NCBI RefSeq assembly: GCF_027580225.2
Contig: NC_073340.2
Coordinates: 37,453,501-37,517,500, forward strand
Origin: Misgurnus anguillicaudatus
Taxonomy: Eukaryota > Chordata > Actinopteri > Cypriniformes > Cobitidae
Direction of reading: 5' to 3'
Length of the DNA stretch: 64,000 nt
Position 1 is the first letter of the stretch, and the number at the start of each line of letters is the position of its first letter. The position numbers were made by a program, and so were the translations under genes. This document shows, one piece after another, positions 9,101 through 19,200 of the stretch. Under the pieces are notes generated by a model. It had not been told where the DNA came from. It saw only the letters and a program-made list of their open reading frames with translations, and did not search any database.

Positions 9101-11989
9101 CAGAAACGGTATTGCGCTTAACAGCGCCGACGCGAAAACTCGTCACCCACGGCACAAACTCCTCTGGAAATCTCTGATCAGTCGTTTCAGCAGGATGCTT
9201 CCAGAGTCACGGTCACGGCACCATTGTAACAGTGTTGTATCTGCGTTGTGTGTAATCAGGATGGACACCAATTCACGCTTGAAGACAGTATTTGATTCTG
9301 TTGATAACATATGAACAGTGTGATCAGATTCACATATCACCCTTGTGTGTTCGCAGCCATTCTCTCTCGTGGCTGGCGTGAATCTAAATTTTTATTAACA
9401 TTTATATGAACACTTTTACAAATTGAGAAATATGTACCTGTTGATAACATATGAACAGTGTGATCAGATTCACATATCACCCTTGTGTGTTCTATAATAA
9501 AGTAAACAAACTTGATGTTACCACAAAGATGATGTATCATAAACACAATTCAAACATACATTTAAACACACATAAATTTACATCCATAAGATGGTTATGC
9601 AATTATATAGAACAGTATTTTATCACAGAGCACCCACTCACCGCAGCCATTCTCTCTCGTGGCTGGCGTGAATCTAAATGACCCTACCGGAACCAGTTCA
9701 TTATATGGGTGGAGTTTACAGCGGAATTAAAGGGGCCACACATTAAAATGTGTAGCAAGTGGAAACATCTTTATTTACCCTGTTACAATAGCACAAATAA
9801 ATACACCTAAACACATAACATTTTAAGAATTTTTAGTATAGTAAGTACAAAATTAGTGCATGACAATAGAGCACTTTAAATACATGTAAACTCTTTTTTT
9901 TTTCACCTGGGATGTCTGTCTCTCCTTTCATATGAAATTTGTTTGACATTAATGTTTAGATTTTACAATGCTTGTATCCAAATCAACTTAGAGCACATGA
10001 CAAGATGACAATTTTTTTCTCCTGGGGCACAAACTCATCCATTTGCACTGTGGTTAAAGGTGCAGTGTGTAGATTTTAGCGGCATCTAGCAGTGAGATTG
10101 TGAATTGCAACCAACGGCTCAGTCCGTCATTCAGCCAAACGCATAGAAAAGCTACGGTAGCCGGCAGAGGACAAACATGTTGTCATCTAAGACAAAATAC
10201 GTTCATATAGTTCATTATGTAAAGTCTTGATAATATAGTTATGTAGATTATATTGCATTAAAAGTTACACACTGCACCTTTAACTCTACCCATTGAGCTG
10301 CATGAAGATTATTATATAAATAGATGATTTTCAGAAATTGTAGTTTTTCTTATTTTCTAGTAGTCTTTTATTTGATGAAATTTGATTTTAAAGTTCCATG
10401 GTGTCAATTATGGATGAAATGATCTGTTTGTGAAGCCATGGTCTTGGTGTTGCAAGCATCATGCTTGACCAGTTTATGTTTCATCTCATCTCCTGCTGTA
10501 GAACGACATTTACGAATGGGCTCGTGATCATCGCGTTCATCACAAATTCTCAGAGACTGATGCGGACCCTCACAATGCCGTCAGGGGCTTTTTCTTCTCT
10601 CACATCGGCTGGCTGTTGGTTCGAAAACATCCTGACGTCATTGAGAAGGGAAGAAAGCTGGAGCTCAGCGACCTGATGGCAGATAAAGTTGTGATGTTTC
10701 AGAGGAGGTGAGCATAACCAGCACGATACAGGACTGAGTCAACTGGTCTAAATGGACCTCTGTTATCTAAATCTACATGTGTTGATCTCTCTCTTTCTCA
10801 GGTACTACAAACCTGTGGTGCTGTTTATGTGTTTTATTTTCCCTACAATTGTACCGTGGTACCTGTGGGGTGAGTCGATGTCGGTGGCGTTTTACGTTCC
10901 TGCAATCCTCCGATACACGCTAGTGTTAAATGCCACGTGGCTGGTGAACAGCGCTGCACACATGTGGGGGAACCGACCGTACGACAGCAACATCAACCCC
11001 AGAGAGAACCGATTCGTCACCTTCAGTGCTATAGGTACGATTGATATACACGTGAGCTTACATTTACATTCATTCATTCATTCATTCAGGTGATGCTTTT
11101 ATTTAAAGCGACTAACAAATAAGAAATGGCCTCTGAGCTTTATTCAAAATACAAAGAACTTTATTTCACAGTAATAAAAAACTAGTTAATGCTATATGCT
11201 AGTTAATGCTATATGCTAGTGTTTAGGCTGAAGTTCTACTATTAACGTTACAGTTACGTTTTGCAGGTCCTTACTGAAAAAAAAACACAAACTTATCACT
11301 CAGAAACATCCATTAACAATCTCCAAACAATTGATTATTTCTCAAAATCTGATATAGACTCAAACATAAGATCTGTTTACACACACACACACAGAGCTAC
11401 TGAAGGAGAAACAGCCAATCAGAGCAGAGCTCAACATTATTATTCATGATCCTTTCAAATAAGGTAATAATAGACCATTTCATTATAAAGAAAAATCCTA
11501 GGGTTGTTAATGGACATGAAAAACTGATTCTGGATCATTTTTGCACTTAATAAAGACACAAACCAAACACACAATTTAACATATTATTTCAATGCATTCT
11601 TTGGCACCTTTAAGATTTACATGCATTTAAAACCCTAAAGTAAATGTCCACACGTTTCACAGCATTAGGAATTTGTAGATGGAAATATTGTCATGAAAGT
11701 ATTTACACAATGCAAAAAAGTCTGTTTTCTTGCAAAATATAAAGTCATTTTAGGCTGCTCTTACAGTAGGTTTTTTTTTTTTTCCTCAGGTGAGGGCTAC
11801 CATAATTACCACCACACATTTCCATACGACTACGCCACCAGCGAGTACGGCTGGAAGGTCAACCTGACCACCTGCTTCATTGACTTGATGTGTTTGTTGG
11901 GGTTGGCCAGTCACCGTAAGCGTGTGCCCAAAGAGCTGGTGCTCGCTCGGGCTCAGCGCACCGGAGACGGCAGTCACAGAAGCGGTTAA
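183..11989 (+). CDS. scd: stearoyl-CoA desaturase, exons 3-6 (3' part of gene)
   Basis: Integral ER-membrane diiron delta-9 desaturase that makes oleoyl- and palmitoleoyl-CoA. Coding exons: 183-313 (131 nt), 10502-10707 (206), 10802-11034 (233) and 11790-11989 (200, stop TAA 11987-11989). All junctions are GT-AG and the reading frame is continuous, giving about 256 codons. The three histidine boxes are visible: HRLWSH in exon 3, HRVHH in exon 4 and HNYHH in exon 6. The NSAAHMWGNRPYD stretch in exon 5 adds a further conserved metal-ligand region. Hydrophobic segments flank box 1 and occur in exon 5 (PVVLFMCFIFPTIVPWYLW). Exons 1-2, with the start codon, lie left of the window. Intron 3 is expanded to 10.2 kb by a Ty3/gypsy insertion but its splice sites are intact. 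The gene looks functional. A second scd paralogue exists in some teleosts, so the a/b assignment is not certain. Confidence 0.96.
314..840. other. scd intron 3, left part: no recognisable feature
   Basis: Ordinary AT-rich intron between the exon 3 donor (GTACAC at 314) and the first repeat. Nothing coding or structured was recognised. Confidence 0.6.
1198..1397. mobile_element. short hAT-like non-autonomous element
   Basis: Begins CAGAGATTCACAAAC and ends GGAAAAGCCCTG, an imperfect CAG...CTG inverted terminus. Flanking 8-mers gtgtagtg (1190-1197) and atgaagtg (1398-1405) match at 6 of 8 positions, consistent with an old 8-bp target duplication. It has no coding capacity. Confidence 0.5.
1405..1560 (+). 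repeat. tRNA-derived SINE, degraded
   Basis: A B-box-like GTTCGAATCCC occurs at about 1440-1450, followed by a C/T-rich body (cccctctctccaccctgtac) and an A-rich tail with AAAGGCAAAAATGGCCC. This layout is typical of fish tRNA-derived SINEs. It is not a functional tRNA gene. Confidence 0.5.
1690..2252 (-). repeat. 3' LTR of the Ty3/gypsy element
   Basis: 563 bp, beginning TGTAACAG on the + strand and ending CTGTTACA. It is identical to the other LTR except at 1759. It contains an internal mosaic: a 55-bp unit at 1763-1817 recurs at 1903-1957, and a 37-bp unit at 1818-1854 recurs at 2108-2144. Confidence 0.95.
2253..2264 (-). other. polypurine tract for plus-strand priming
   Basis: On the minus strand a run AGCAGGGGGGAG directly abuts the TGTAACAG start of the 3' LTR. 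This is the position and composition expected of a retroelement polypurine tract. Confidence 0.85.
2732..7309 (-). pseudogene. pol: gypsy pol: protease, RT, RNase H, integrase; two nonsense codons
   Basis: One reading frame runs from the gag overlap to 2732, broken by TAA at 5243-5245 and TAG at 5132-5134. Domains in order: aspartic protease with active site LDSGS; reverse transcriptase with LRICTDFRWIN, TMDLTSGYYN, RLPQGLCNSPATF and the catalytic YLDD; RNase H with VDASSKGLGA and TDNNPLTY; integrase with a zinc-binding HHCC region (CCRRCVIS), DDE residues in VCIDFWS, HSDRGANFES and GACERMNRTL; and a GPY/F-like C-terminal segment. Both stops lie in the connection between RT and RNase H, so the catalytic motifs themselves are preserved. 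The frame is the same on both sides of the stops, so the damage is nonsense, not frameshift. Translation enters by a -1 shift from gag. No good ATG starts it; the first in-frame codons after the gag stop are GTG-type. Confidence 0.92.
7318..8640 (-). CDS. gag: gypsy Gag polyprotein
   Basis: A 440-residue open frame. The first ATG is at 8640-8638; the frame is open 11 codons further upstream but without an ATG. A Gly/Arg-rich N-terminus is followed by the retrotransposon Gag core (around FRGDRADPYTIHEW). The C-terminus has a Cys/His pair region: a CEVCGDVGHTTHFHC-type knuckle and a canonical CCHC knuckle CFLCYKAGHSRVEC, for RNA packaging. The stop TAG is at 7320-7318. The frame is intact and consistent with the young LTRs. 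It would form the virus-like particle shell in the cytoplasm and could in principle supply particles in trans. Confidence 0.9.
   Translation of the reverse strand: MESENSFGRGRGIFMFSPMPSVGRGRFDYTPVTSTPMSALEAIENVNVNSNPPPPQFSEGELKQPNLRGDDSMELIVGMAERMGRSIGESIASCLESKMCSSADSSVLNRVLKSEIKEPVCFRGDRADPYTIHEWVPIVQSYLRKTGTPVEEQADEVMSRLMGRAREVVRVGLRSNPSIELSKSPSPIFDLLKQHFSDTAFSSMPLADFYGTLPHAGEDLFDYWLRLNRAMDMAEDCLKRQNKKTDDLSHELTVMFIRHCPNPELSLIFKCIPLEEWTAADVHARLEEYRREKRCSSVPKAPPAIPLLKQEVAVQPTETKVKTSVKPESAQYQTPTNEHVEPMERILAMLERVLDQERSRNQSGRERNAFRSQRSRVRPTLPCEVCGDVGHTTHFHCRANHLCFLCYKAGHSRVECPKARTCTAVDRMPELDALPRTGNE
7324..7330 (-). promoter_or_regulatory. -1 ribosomal frameshift slippery site (gag-pol)
   Basis: On the minus strand the gag frame reads ...ACG GGA AAC GAA TAG. 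The heptamer G GGA AAC fits the X XXY YYZ rule for -1 slippage and lies one codon before the gag stop. The pol frame is exactly the -1 frame. It is the classic retroviral type of heptamer. A downstream pairing element was not worked out. Confidence 0.8.
9211..9223 (-). other. primer binding site, probably tRNA-His
   Basis: One base inside the 5' LTR the plus strand reads GGTCACGGCACCA, the sequence of a tRNA 3' end including CCA. The acceptor TCACGGCA-CCA matches what I remember of vertebrate tRNA-His (GCCGTGA acceptor). The match appears to stop after about 12 nt. Confidence 0.65.
9225..9787 (-). repeat. 5' LTR of the Ty3/gypsy element
   Basis: 563 bp, carrying the element's promoter region in the minus orientation. 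It is the same as the 3' LTR with one substitution (9294) and the same internal duplicated units, shifted by 7535 bp. Confidence 0.95.
10058..10280. mobile_element. TTAA-flanked MITE (AGGTGCAGTGTGTA family)
   Basis: Terminal inverted repeats AGGTGCAGTGTGTA and TACACACTGCACCT are directly flanked by TTAA at 10054-10057 and 10281-10284. It is 223 bp and non-coding. A longer relative lies at 42289-42669. TTAA target choice suggests mobilisation by a piggyBac-type transposase; this is inference. Confidence 0.75.
11170..11612. repeat. unclassified interspersed repeat, copy A (scd intron 5)
   Basis: Shares long stretches with 13580-14003, for example gagctactgaaggagaaaca and the following gccaatcagagcagagctca, including an internal (CA)n tract. 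The orientation is the same. It accounts for most of the 755-bp intron 5. Exact ends are not certain. Confidence 0.65.
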
Positions 11990-13280
11990 ACGCCGACACT
12001 TTATCCTTAAAAACTGCCATCCCGAAGACAGAGGGACGTTCAGTCGGTCCTGTGATGGGATTTGACAGCGACGACGAATCCTCTGCCGGGTTCCTATTCC
12101 AATGTCGGATGCCAAATGTTTTTCCCAGTCTCTGTTCTCAGCTTCCTTTCGACCGCATTTCTAGATCTTTTTGTTGTTTCGAGCTCCGAGCCCCTGATGT
12201 TTCAGGACTCTTACAGACGGACGGCCCCCGGGTTTTTCTGTGCGTCTCAGTTGAAATCCTACCAAATTGAATAGTGCAATACTGGAGAAATTAAAGCAAG
12301 ATAATTCAGATTTCCTCGATGCACCTTACTGTATTTGCTCTAAAGCAGAGCAAACGCTGCCCTTTTTTCAAAGTGTCCTAATATTTATTTATAATATTTG
12401 AAATCCGTGTGAATGAATCTCGAGCGATTGATGGTTGCGATGCACATCTGGATCACAGGCAGACATGAAATCTGCCTGTAATTCTCTTTGATATTAGGAT
12501 GGGTTTGAATTTAATGTCAAACTGATAATTTATTTACTACCACAGTCATTTTAGGTGCTGAAGATCACTGTGAGTTCAGAAAGAGAAGTGCGTCTCTGTA
12601 CTGTTCACGACAGATCCTGTAAGGATGTTGACTCTTCGGTGTTTAATACTGTAAAATGTATCGCTTGGTTTTGTGTTGTATTTGATTGTACAACAAAATT
12701 CTTAATTTTGAGCACTTACATCTTATATGTCTGAAACTTCAGCGCATGCTGAATGATCAGAAAACTCTTCTTTCTAATGCCGATAATAAAGACGGACGAC
12801 GCGTCTGTCCAATAGATGGTTTACAGTATTGAGAATAGTATGGTGCGTTATGATGCCAAAACCGATTGTTTTGCATGCGTAGCCCGTAACAGCTGTTCAC
12901 CTTTTGTGTTTCCTCAAACATCATGTATTTTTAAAGACATTGATCCTTTGCAGATTCATTTGACAGGTGCTGCTTGTATTTAAATAGTTTAGCATTTGAA
13001 ATCTCTTTGGATTGTAATAGTTTAAAGCATTTGTAAATACAGAGCATTTGACTCGATATGACCCTGTTCCTCTCGCACTGATGTGTGATGGCCTTATTTT
13101 CACTTTGACACAGAGACGTTTGTGATATTTTTTCATGCTGTAGGAGGTTTGATGAATCTGATAACTGAAGCTTGTACTTCTTAAAACCAATGTGATGTTT
13201 CTGTTTGTGATAACAGCCTGTATTAGTAAATGGATCCTTGTTTCATAATTGAAAATAAAGTGACAAACAGAGCCTTTAAA
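11990..13280 (+). other. scd: scd 3' untranslated region
   Basis: About 1.3 kb follows the scd stop codon without a credible reading frame. An AATAAA signal at 13254-13259 is the likely main polyadenylation signal, with an earlier AATAAA at 12785-12790 as a possible alternative. A long 3'UTR is usual for vertebrate SCD. The exact end is inferred. Confidence 0.7.
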
Positions 13281-13579
13281 CTTTCTGCCACACGTCTGAG
13301 TTTATGACTACTAAAGTAAGCGTCTCATTTAAGAGGGGGTGTGTATCATCTGGATGTGTTTAAAGGTGTTGTAGAATGTAAAACTGTATTTATAGATGAA
13401 TAATAAGTGTCCTGTACATGGTAATGACATATCACTAGCCTCAAACACCATTGTTTCCTCCTTCTTATGTAAACCTCATGCATGCAAACGACTGCTAGAA
13501 AACAGACCAATCTCAACATAACACCAACTGTTAAAATACATTGTTAAATTAAGTACAATGCTAAAAACGAAGTTGTGAC

Positions 13580-14003
13580 CGCTGAGTTAGCGCTATATGC
13601 TACTTAATGCTACATGCTAACGTTTAGGTTGAAGTTCTACTATTGATGTTGAAATGTACGTTTTTCTGAAAAACCACAAACTTAGCACTCAGAAACCTCC
13701 ATTAACAATCTCCAAACAATCGATTATTCCTCAAAATTTGATACAGACTGAAACATAAGATCTGTTTACACACACACACACACACACACAGAGCTACTGA
13801 AGGAGAAACAGCCAATCAGAGCAGAGCTCAACATTATTATTCATGACCCTTTCAAATAAGGTAATAATAGACCATTTCATTTTAAGGGTTGTAAATGGAC
13901 ATGTTAAACTGACTCTGGATCATTTTTGTACTTAATAAATCCACAAAGCTTCATCATAGAACAATTTAACAGATTATTAACGTGCATTCCTTGGCACCTT
14001 TGA
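13580..14003. repeat. unclassified interspersed repeat, copy B
   Basis: Direct-orientation relative of the repeat in scd intron 5. It begins near a gctatatgctacttaatgct motif and ends near ccttggcacctttgaa, with an internal (CA)n tract at about 13769-13790. Confidence 0.65.
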
Positions 14004-15329
14004 AATAATTATTTTCAGTAGAAAATCGAAATACAAACCCACTGGGAATTTTACTGAACAAATTAAGAAATCAATAATAGTAAAACCAATAATCTATCAG
14101 ATGTGACACATGACTGTACATTACAGTATTTTCTTACAGTAAGGTTAGAAGTGAACTTGTGTGCTAACTGCTAACAATCCTTAACTGCGGAAATTTATCC
14201 TGAATTTATGGTGAAATGGGGAACGCAGATATAAGATTTAAATGATAGAATCATAATATGAACTATAATAACACTGTCGGTTGGTCTTACCTCATACAAT
14301 TTGGCAATGAACCGACTTTAGACCACTCACCAGCAGAGTGTTCTCAAGTATTACGTCGCACTCTCAAAAGGTCAAAAAAGTTCACGGCATCCCGGGAATT
14401 TCAACAGGAGATCAGCGTGAGCCAATCAGTAGCGCCGTATGACTCCCTTGGACCAATCAGAGAGCTGCTCTCAGCTGCAGAAACACACTCACTGTGTGCG
14501 GTTTCACATTTGCGTTTATGAAAGATTATATTTGTGTCTTCTGTCGCATCATTCACACAGCTATCATATTTGTGTCGCTAAATTATTCATAACAAAAGTA
14601 AAATGATATAAATGATGTTAGCTTTATTCTCACAAACACGCAACAGGTTATTAAACACACGTATGGATTTTCTACCTGAATCGTGATCTCATGCTAATGT
14701 GTCGTTTTTATATTATTTATTATATTCATTAAACGATATTCGAAGAAAAATTATGTAACTTTTTAAGATTATACTCTTTATGAGGACAAAATGTGCAATA
14801 ATATTATATAGTCCATATTATACTACATTTTTTTTTATAATTTTCCTGTTTTCTTTTCTTTCTTCACGTAAAGCTGCTTTGAAACAACGCAACATTGTAT
14901 AAAGATGCCGTATAAATAAATATGATTTAATTTTATATTCAATATTTTAATAAAATCCTGTTAAATTAAAAAAAATTATGTTTCATGTGAAAGAAGTGAA
15001 CAGAGAATATCTCATTTTCGCCCTCTAGAGGATAAACTCATCCATAAAATGATTTATTCAGGAATGCATCTAATTTCACTAAGAACTGCATCTGTGTGTG
15101 AATATACATGAAAAGCTGATTTGTTTCTCATTTAAAAAAACTATACTGTACTGTACAGTGCCAGCAGGTGAAAACGAGGCATTAGAGGTAACATAGGGCC
15201 AGTTTCATTCTGACCTTTGACCTGATGGAAGATCATACAGAAGGTCAGGGGTCTGCATTTGTCTATTATTTCCTTGTTGGCAAGTGCTATTTACACTAGC
15301 CCCGCCCACCAATGTCTGGTTGGAACACT
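14004..15329. other. intergenic, AT-rich; possible LINE 3' tail
   Basis: No gene was found. A segment at about 14870-14925 (gtaaagctgctttgaaacaa ... gtataaataaa) resembles the 3' tail of fish L2-like LINEs. A similar tail occurs at about 26862-26910 in sec31b intron 12. Confidence 0.4.
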
Positions 15330-15563
15330 AGGGGTGGTTTCCCGGACAGAGATTAGCTTAAACCAGGACTAGGCCTTAGTTTAATTAGGAAATATAACTA
15401 GTTTTAACAAGCATGCCTTACCAAAAAAATTACTTGTTGTCCAGCAAAACAAAAGGACAGTGATGTATTTTTAGATATGTCAGTGCAAGATGTTTTCAGT
15501 TTGGACAGCTCTTACATTTATTTTCGTCTAGGAGTCTAATCCTTGTCCAGGAAACCGGCCCCT
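15330..15563. mobile_element. MITE with GGTTTCCCGGACAG termini, copy 1
   Basis: Inverted termini AGGGGTGGTTTCCCGGACAG and the complementary TGTCCAGGAAACCGGCCCCT. The interior matches the copy at 26071-26310 (aggccttagtttaattagga and neighbours). Non-coding. Confidence 0.7.
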
Positions 15564-15779
15564 AAAGTTTAAAAAAGACTAAAGGCATAAATCAAAATGG
15601 CACAGTAGACTTTTGACCCGATGTCGCTGGTTTTGAATACACCTTTTGCCGTGACCTCGTCCTTTTCCTATTACATCACATCGCAAATGCATTATTACTA
15701 TGAAAAAGTTAGAAAAGTGGAAATAAAGTGCCTCTAACAAGTGTTTATTAGGACTAAAATTATTGATTGTCAGTTTTTA

Positions 15780-15930
15780 TTCACCCATTAATTAAAAATA
15801 TTTAACCCAGGGCTGGGTAACTATAGGACAGAACACATTTCTGGGTTAAAATGACCCAAATAATGGGTTGTTTTAACCCAGAAATGTGTTCTGTCCTATA
15901 GTTACCTAGTTCGGGGTTAAAAACAATCCA
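15780..15930. mobile_element. fold-back element with a perfect 36-bp hairpin
   Basis: 15816-15851 and 15871-15906 are perfect reverse complements over 36 bp with a 19-bp spacer. Outer TTTAACCC/GGGGTTAAA motifs extend the symmetry imperfectly. It is typical of short TAACCC-rich MITEs. Confidence 0.8.
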
Positions 15931-15959
15931 ATATTTTTTAGAGTGCAGTGTGTAATAGT

Positions 15960-16262
15960 CAGTTTCATCAGACGCACGTGTGCTGACGCGGTACACGTCT
16001 GGATCCGAACTTTACTTCCGGTTTCGTTTTTTTAATGGTCTGACTAGTTGCTAAACTGATCTCTTGAACAAATGCCTCGTCGAAAATAACAAATGTTTTG
16101 GTTTCCTAGGTAATCTATGTGTTGTTTATTTTGCTTGTTATATAAATAAAATCCGTTTAAAGAACTTTGTTGTTATTTATTCTAAGCGGAGTTTACCGGA
16201 AGTTACGTGCGGACCACGAGTGACAACAGCTTGTTTATGTTGTTAAAGCTGAAACCGTCTAT
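15960..16262. mobile_element. TA-flanked MITE, ACCGTCTA family, copy 1
   Basis: Ends GCTGAAACCGTCTATA on the right; the left end (CAGTTTCATCAGACG) is degraded. The inverse copy at 58911-59201 shares most of its length, for example gttttggtttccta and aacaaagttctttaaac read on opposite strands. Confidence 0.7.
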
Positions 16263-19200
16263 AAATATAATCATTTACATACTTTGGTAATGATTGGATC
16301 CTGTTAATATACATAAATACTGAGGTGCAAGTAGTATCTGCCAATATAGATAGCATTTAATTACTATTTACACTTATTGCAAATGTAATATTTTGATTAT
16401 TAAATAAAACTTTCACCTACTTTAAATAAATGCCCATATTGTCACTTACTGCCATTTGGTTAAGCACATCTTTAGTGACAATAATTACATGGGAATGAGA
16501 AGTCCCCTATTGTGATATTTAAAGAGACCTCACTTATAGAAAATATTTATATATTTTTACTTAATGTAAATAACATCAATTACTAAGAAAATGTTATTTT
16601 TACTTTAAGTAAATAGTAGCTATCGCTATTTGCCCTTCCACTGCCGTCAGGTCACAGGGGTCAGAATCTTCAAGTGTCTGTTTGCATACGGGGACATTTA
16701 GTCAACATGAACTCTAAACTGACTTGTATACAACACATTAATGTGTCTTAATGTGAACAATTTATCAGTGTAGATTAGCGATCAAATTTATATGTTTGTT
16801 TGATTTTTTAATAAAAAACAAAATGACTTGCTTTTCACTCTGAAAGGACTTCAGCTGATGTTACTGATCTTTCCTGTATCTAAACAGAGACACTGTTTCA
16901 TCAAATCTCCAGAGATAAACCAAAGCCCACGCTGGATTCATGTCTTATTAACCACATTCAGTCTCAGAAATGCATTAGTTTATATAAATAAAGTAGGTTA
17001 TAACTGTTGTTATCTCTTAATTATCCCAATTAAACATTTACATATCGTCTGTTTTATTCCTCATCTAAAACAAAATGGTGTAAGAATTTATGGACTGCCT
17101 ATATAACACTTCAATCATAGAGATAATCTCAGTCTGAGCAACACGCATAACGTCATATCAAAATAATTATAGCAGCAGTAAGACTTGAAGAACTAACACA
17201 GATTAAAGGGATATGTGACGGGTGTCTAAACATTATATCACCCCTAACATGTAATTAAGCACACATTTTGTGTAGGAATGGGAAGTGGTTATTGTGCGAT
17301 ATCTCATTCGAGGTAAGAAAACTGGTTTGAATGAACAGTACAAATGATCAAAGCTGTTTTATGTTTAATTTGATTTCGCTGAAGAGTACTTCACATGTTT
17401 TATCACTGCTACTACGATAAGCTTCTTCATCAAGATCTTAAACAGCCTCATCATTTTTCTTACAATGTCCAGAATTAATTTTCAGTTTAACTCTTACACT
17501 TCCATGCTTTAAAAGTATTGGATTTACATTTAGCGTTATTTCAGCAGACGACTGTATTCAAAGGTACTTACATGAGAAAGCATATGCGTTTATTTGTATA
17601 GATGGACAATAGTGACGCCTGTAGGCAAAAAAATAAAGGTCCAACGTAAGCGTGTATTCTCTTAGGTTAAAGGAGGTTGTACCAGTGTTTGAATTGAGGG
17701 GGGGCTGGGGTGAACCTGCACCTCCTATGAATTTTAAATTCTCCTGCTACACTGCCACAAAGTGATACTGTCCATTATTTGTCCCAATTTCACAATAAAC
17801 TAATCCAAAAGATTTCTGTCTGAAATAAATGTAAACTCTCAAGTGAACCTCACGCTGTTGTTTTTCTGGAGGAATTGACAGATTAAATTAAATTTAGGAT
17901 TGGATTAGGGGCTTTAAAAAAACTTATTCTCAAACTATTATTTCAAGTCAAGTCATTTTTATTTTTAAAGCACATTTAAAAGCAACAACAATTTCACACT
18001 AATTTGAGGGGTGAATGGTTAGGGTTTGAGGATCCAGGATCACATCTTACTTGCATATATGATTCGGGGGGGCTCCCCATAATCTTTGAGATAATTCAAA
18101 CCCTGGGTTGTACTGTAACTAGTTCAGATGTCTACAGCATGGATCATTTGCATGACTGTCTGTACAAAATACATGAAAAGAAACCTAGCAGCATTTTAAA
18201 TTGGTTGCTTTTTCCTTTTGTGCTGAACCTGTATTGATCTGTGACAGCCCTAGTTTTCATTCATGGCCCTTTAATGAACAGAACTGAATTAAACAGCCGG
18301 TCGAAGGCTGATATGAACTAAATAGCATTTCACCTTCACTTAAGATGAACCAGATTTATGATGCTTAAGAACAGAGACAGCTGTTTGATTGATAGAAGCA
18401 GAAGATGAATTTATATAAGAAATCAGGCTAAACATTCAGTCTTTTACTGTTAGCGTGGTCATGTGAAATCAAACACAATGCATATTTATTATGAAAACCA
18501 ATCCTATTTTTAGAAGCTTTAATATCTTTTGCATTGTGACATTGATGACTACACTTGATTACAGTGAGGCAGAACAAATAAATATTGAAATTGAAAGTAT
18601 TTACAGAGCCGGCATCTGTTGCACTGCCTTTATAAAGATGTCATTTTAACTCAATTCATCATTTTTGCTCATCATTGAGAACAAAGAAAGAGTAAAACAG
18701 GTGAATGCAGTGATGAAGATTTTGGGTGATTGTGGTGCACTTAAAGAAATCAAAAGATAAATCAGAACGGCTTTGAAAATAAGCTTCGTTATCTTTTCAC
18801 AAAGCAAAATTCTTTTTGATTTGAAATGGAAAACTAAGCAGCAGCACAATTCTTGAGATTCACTTACATTCAAACAGAAAGTCATTGAATCATCTGCGCT
18901 TACATAAACATGAGGACTTTTTAAGAAACTCTTAAAGATATGAGAGTTTGCTGAAGAGCATGTGGAGTGTTGAGATCAAATCCAGAACATCAACCATCTC
19001 TTTACATCTTTTATCAGTCACTTAAAGATGACCATCGTCCACTAACACAGACTTATGACCCGACCCTAACTACGACTGAACTATAGACAGCATCTGAGAC
19101 CAGACAATATTCTGCAACACAAAAACATTTGGCCACATCCCTCTCAGACAATTTTGTAAACTGCACTTCAGTCAACAATTTGAACAATTTTATGAAACTC

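Larger units (their letters stand above)
1690..9787 (-). mobile_element. near-complete Ty3/gypsy LTR retrotransposon
   Basis: An 8098-bp element read on the minus strand in scd intron 3, opposite to scd. Order: 5' LTR (9787-9225), tRNA primer site, about 570-bp leader, gag, pol (protease, reverse transcriptase, RNase H, integrase), polypurine tract, 3' LTR (2252-1690). Reverse transcriptase upstream of integrase makes it Metaviridae (Ty3/gypsy), not Ty1/copia, and no envelope ORF was seen. The LTRs start TG and end CA. The flanks carry a 4-bp ATAG duplication (1686-1689 and 9788-9791). The two LTRs differ at one position only (T at 1759, G at 9294), indicating a recent insertion. Pol is interrupted by two stops, so this copy should not be autonomous as it stands. 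Confidence 0.95.
841..9911. mobile_element. fold-back MITE split by the Ty3/gypsy insertion
   Basis: The left end begins CCCAGGTGAAA at 841 and the right end is its inverse, ending CACCTGGG at 9911. The arms are long inverted copies: 978-1010 (around GACACCATGAATATAAACT) pairs with 1655-1689. The right arm resumes at 9788 beyond the retrotransposon. Without the retrotransposon and one target duplication the element is about 1 kb. Its spacer carries a hAT-like fragment and a SINE. The family is not named; the same terminal motif appears degraded near 48245. Confidence 0.7.

Noticed and set aside
1690..9787. Endogenous retrovirus
   Set aside because: No envelope frame between integrase and the 3' LTR, and the Pol type is Ty3/gypsy.
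14258..14521. 87-codon frame in the scd-sec31b spacer
   Set aside because: Contains ccaatcag-type repeat sequence and no family resemblance; likely chance.
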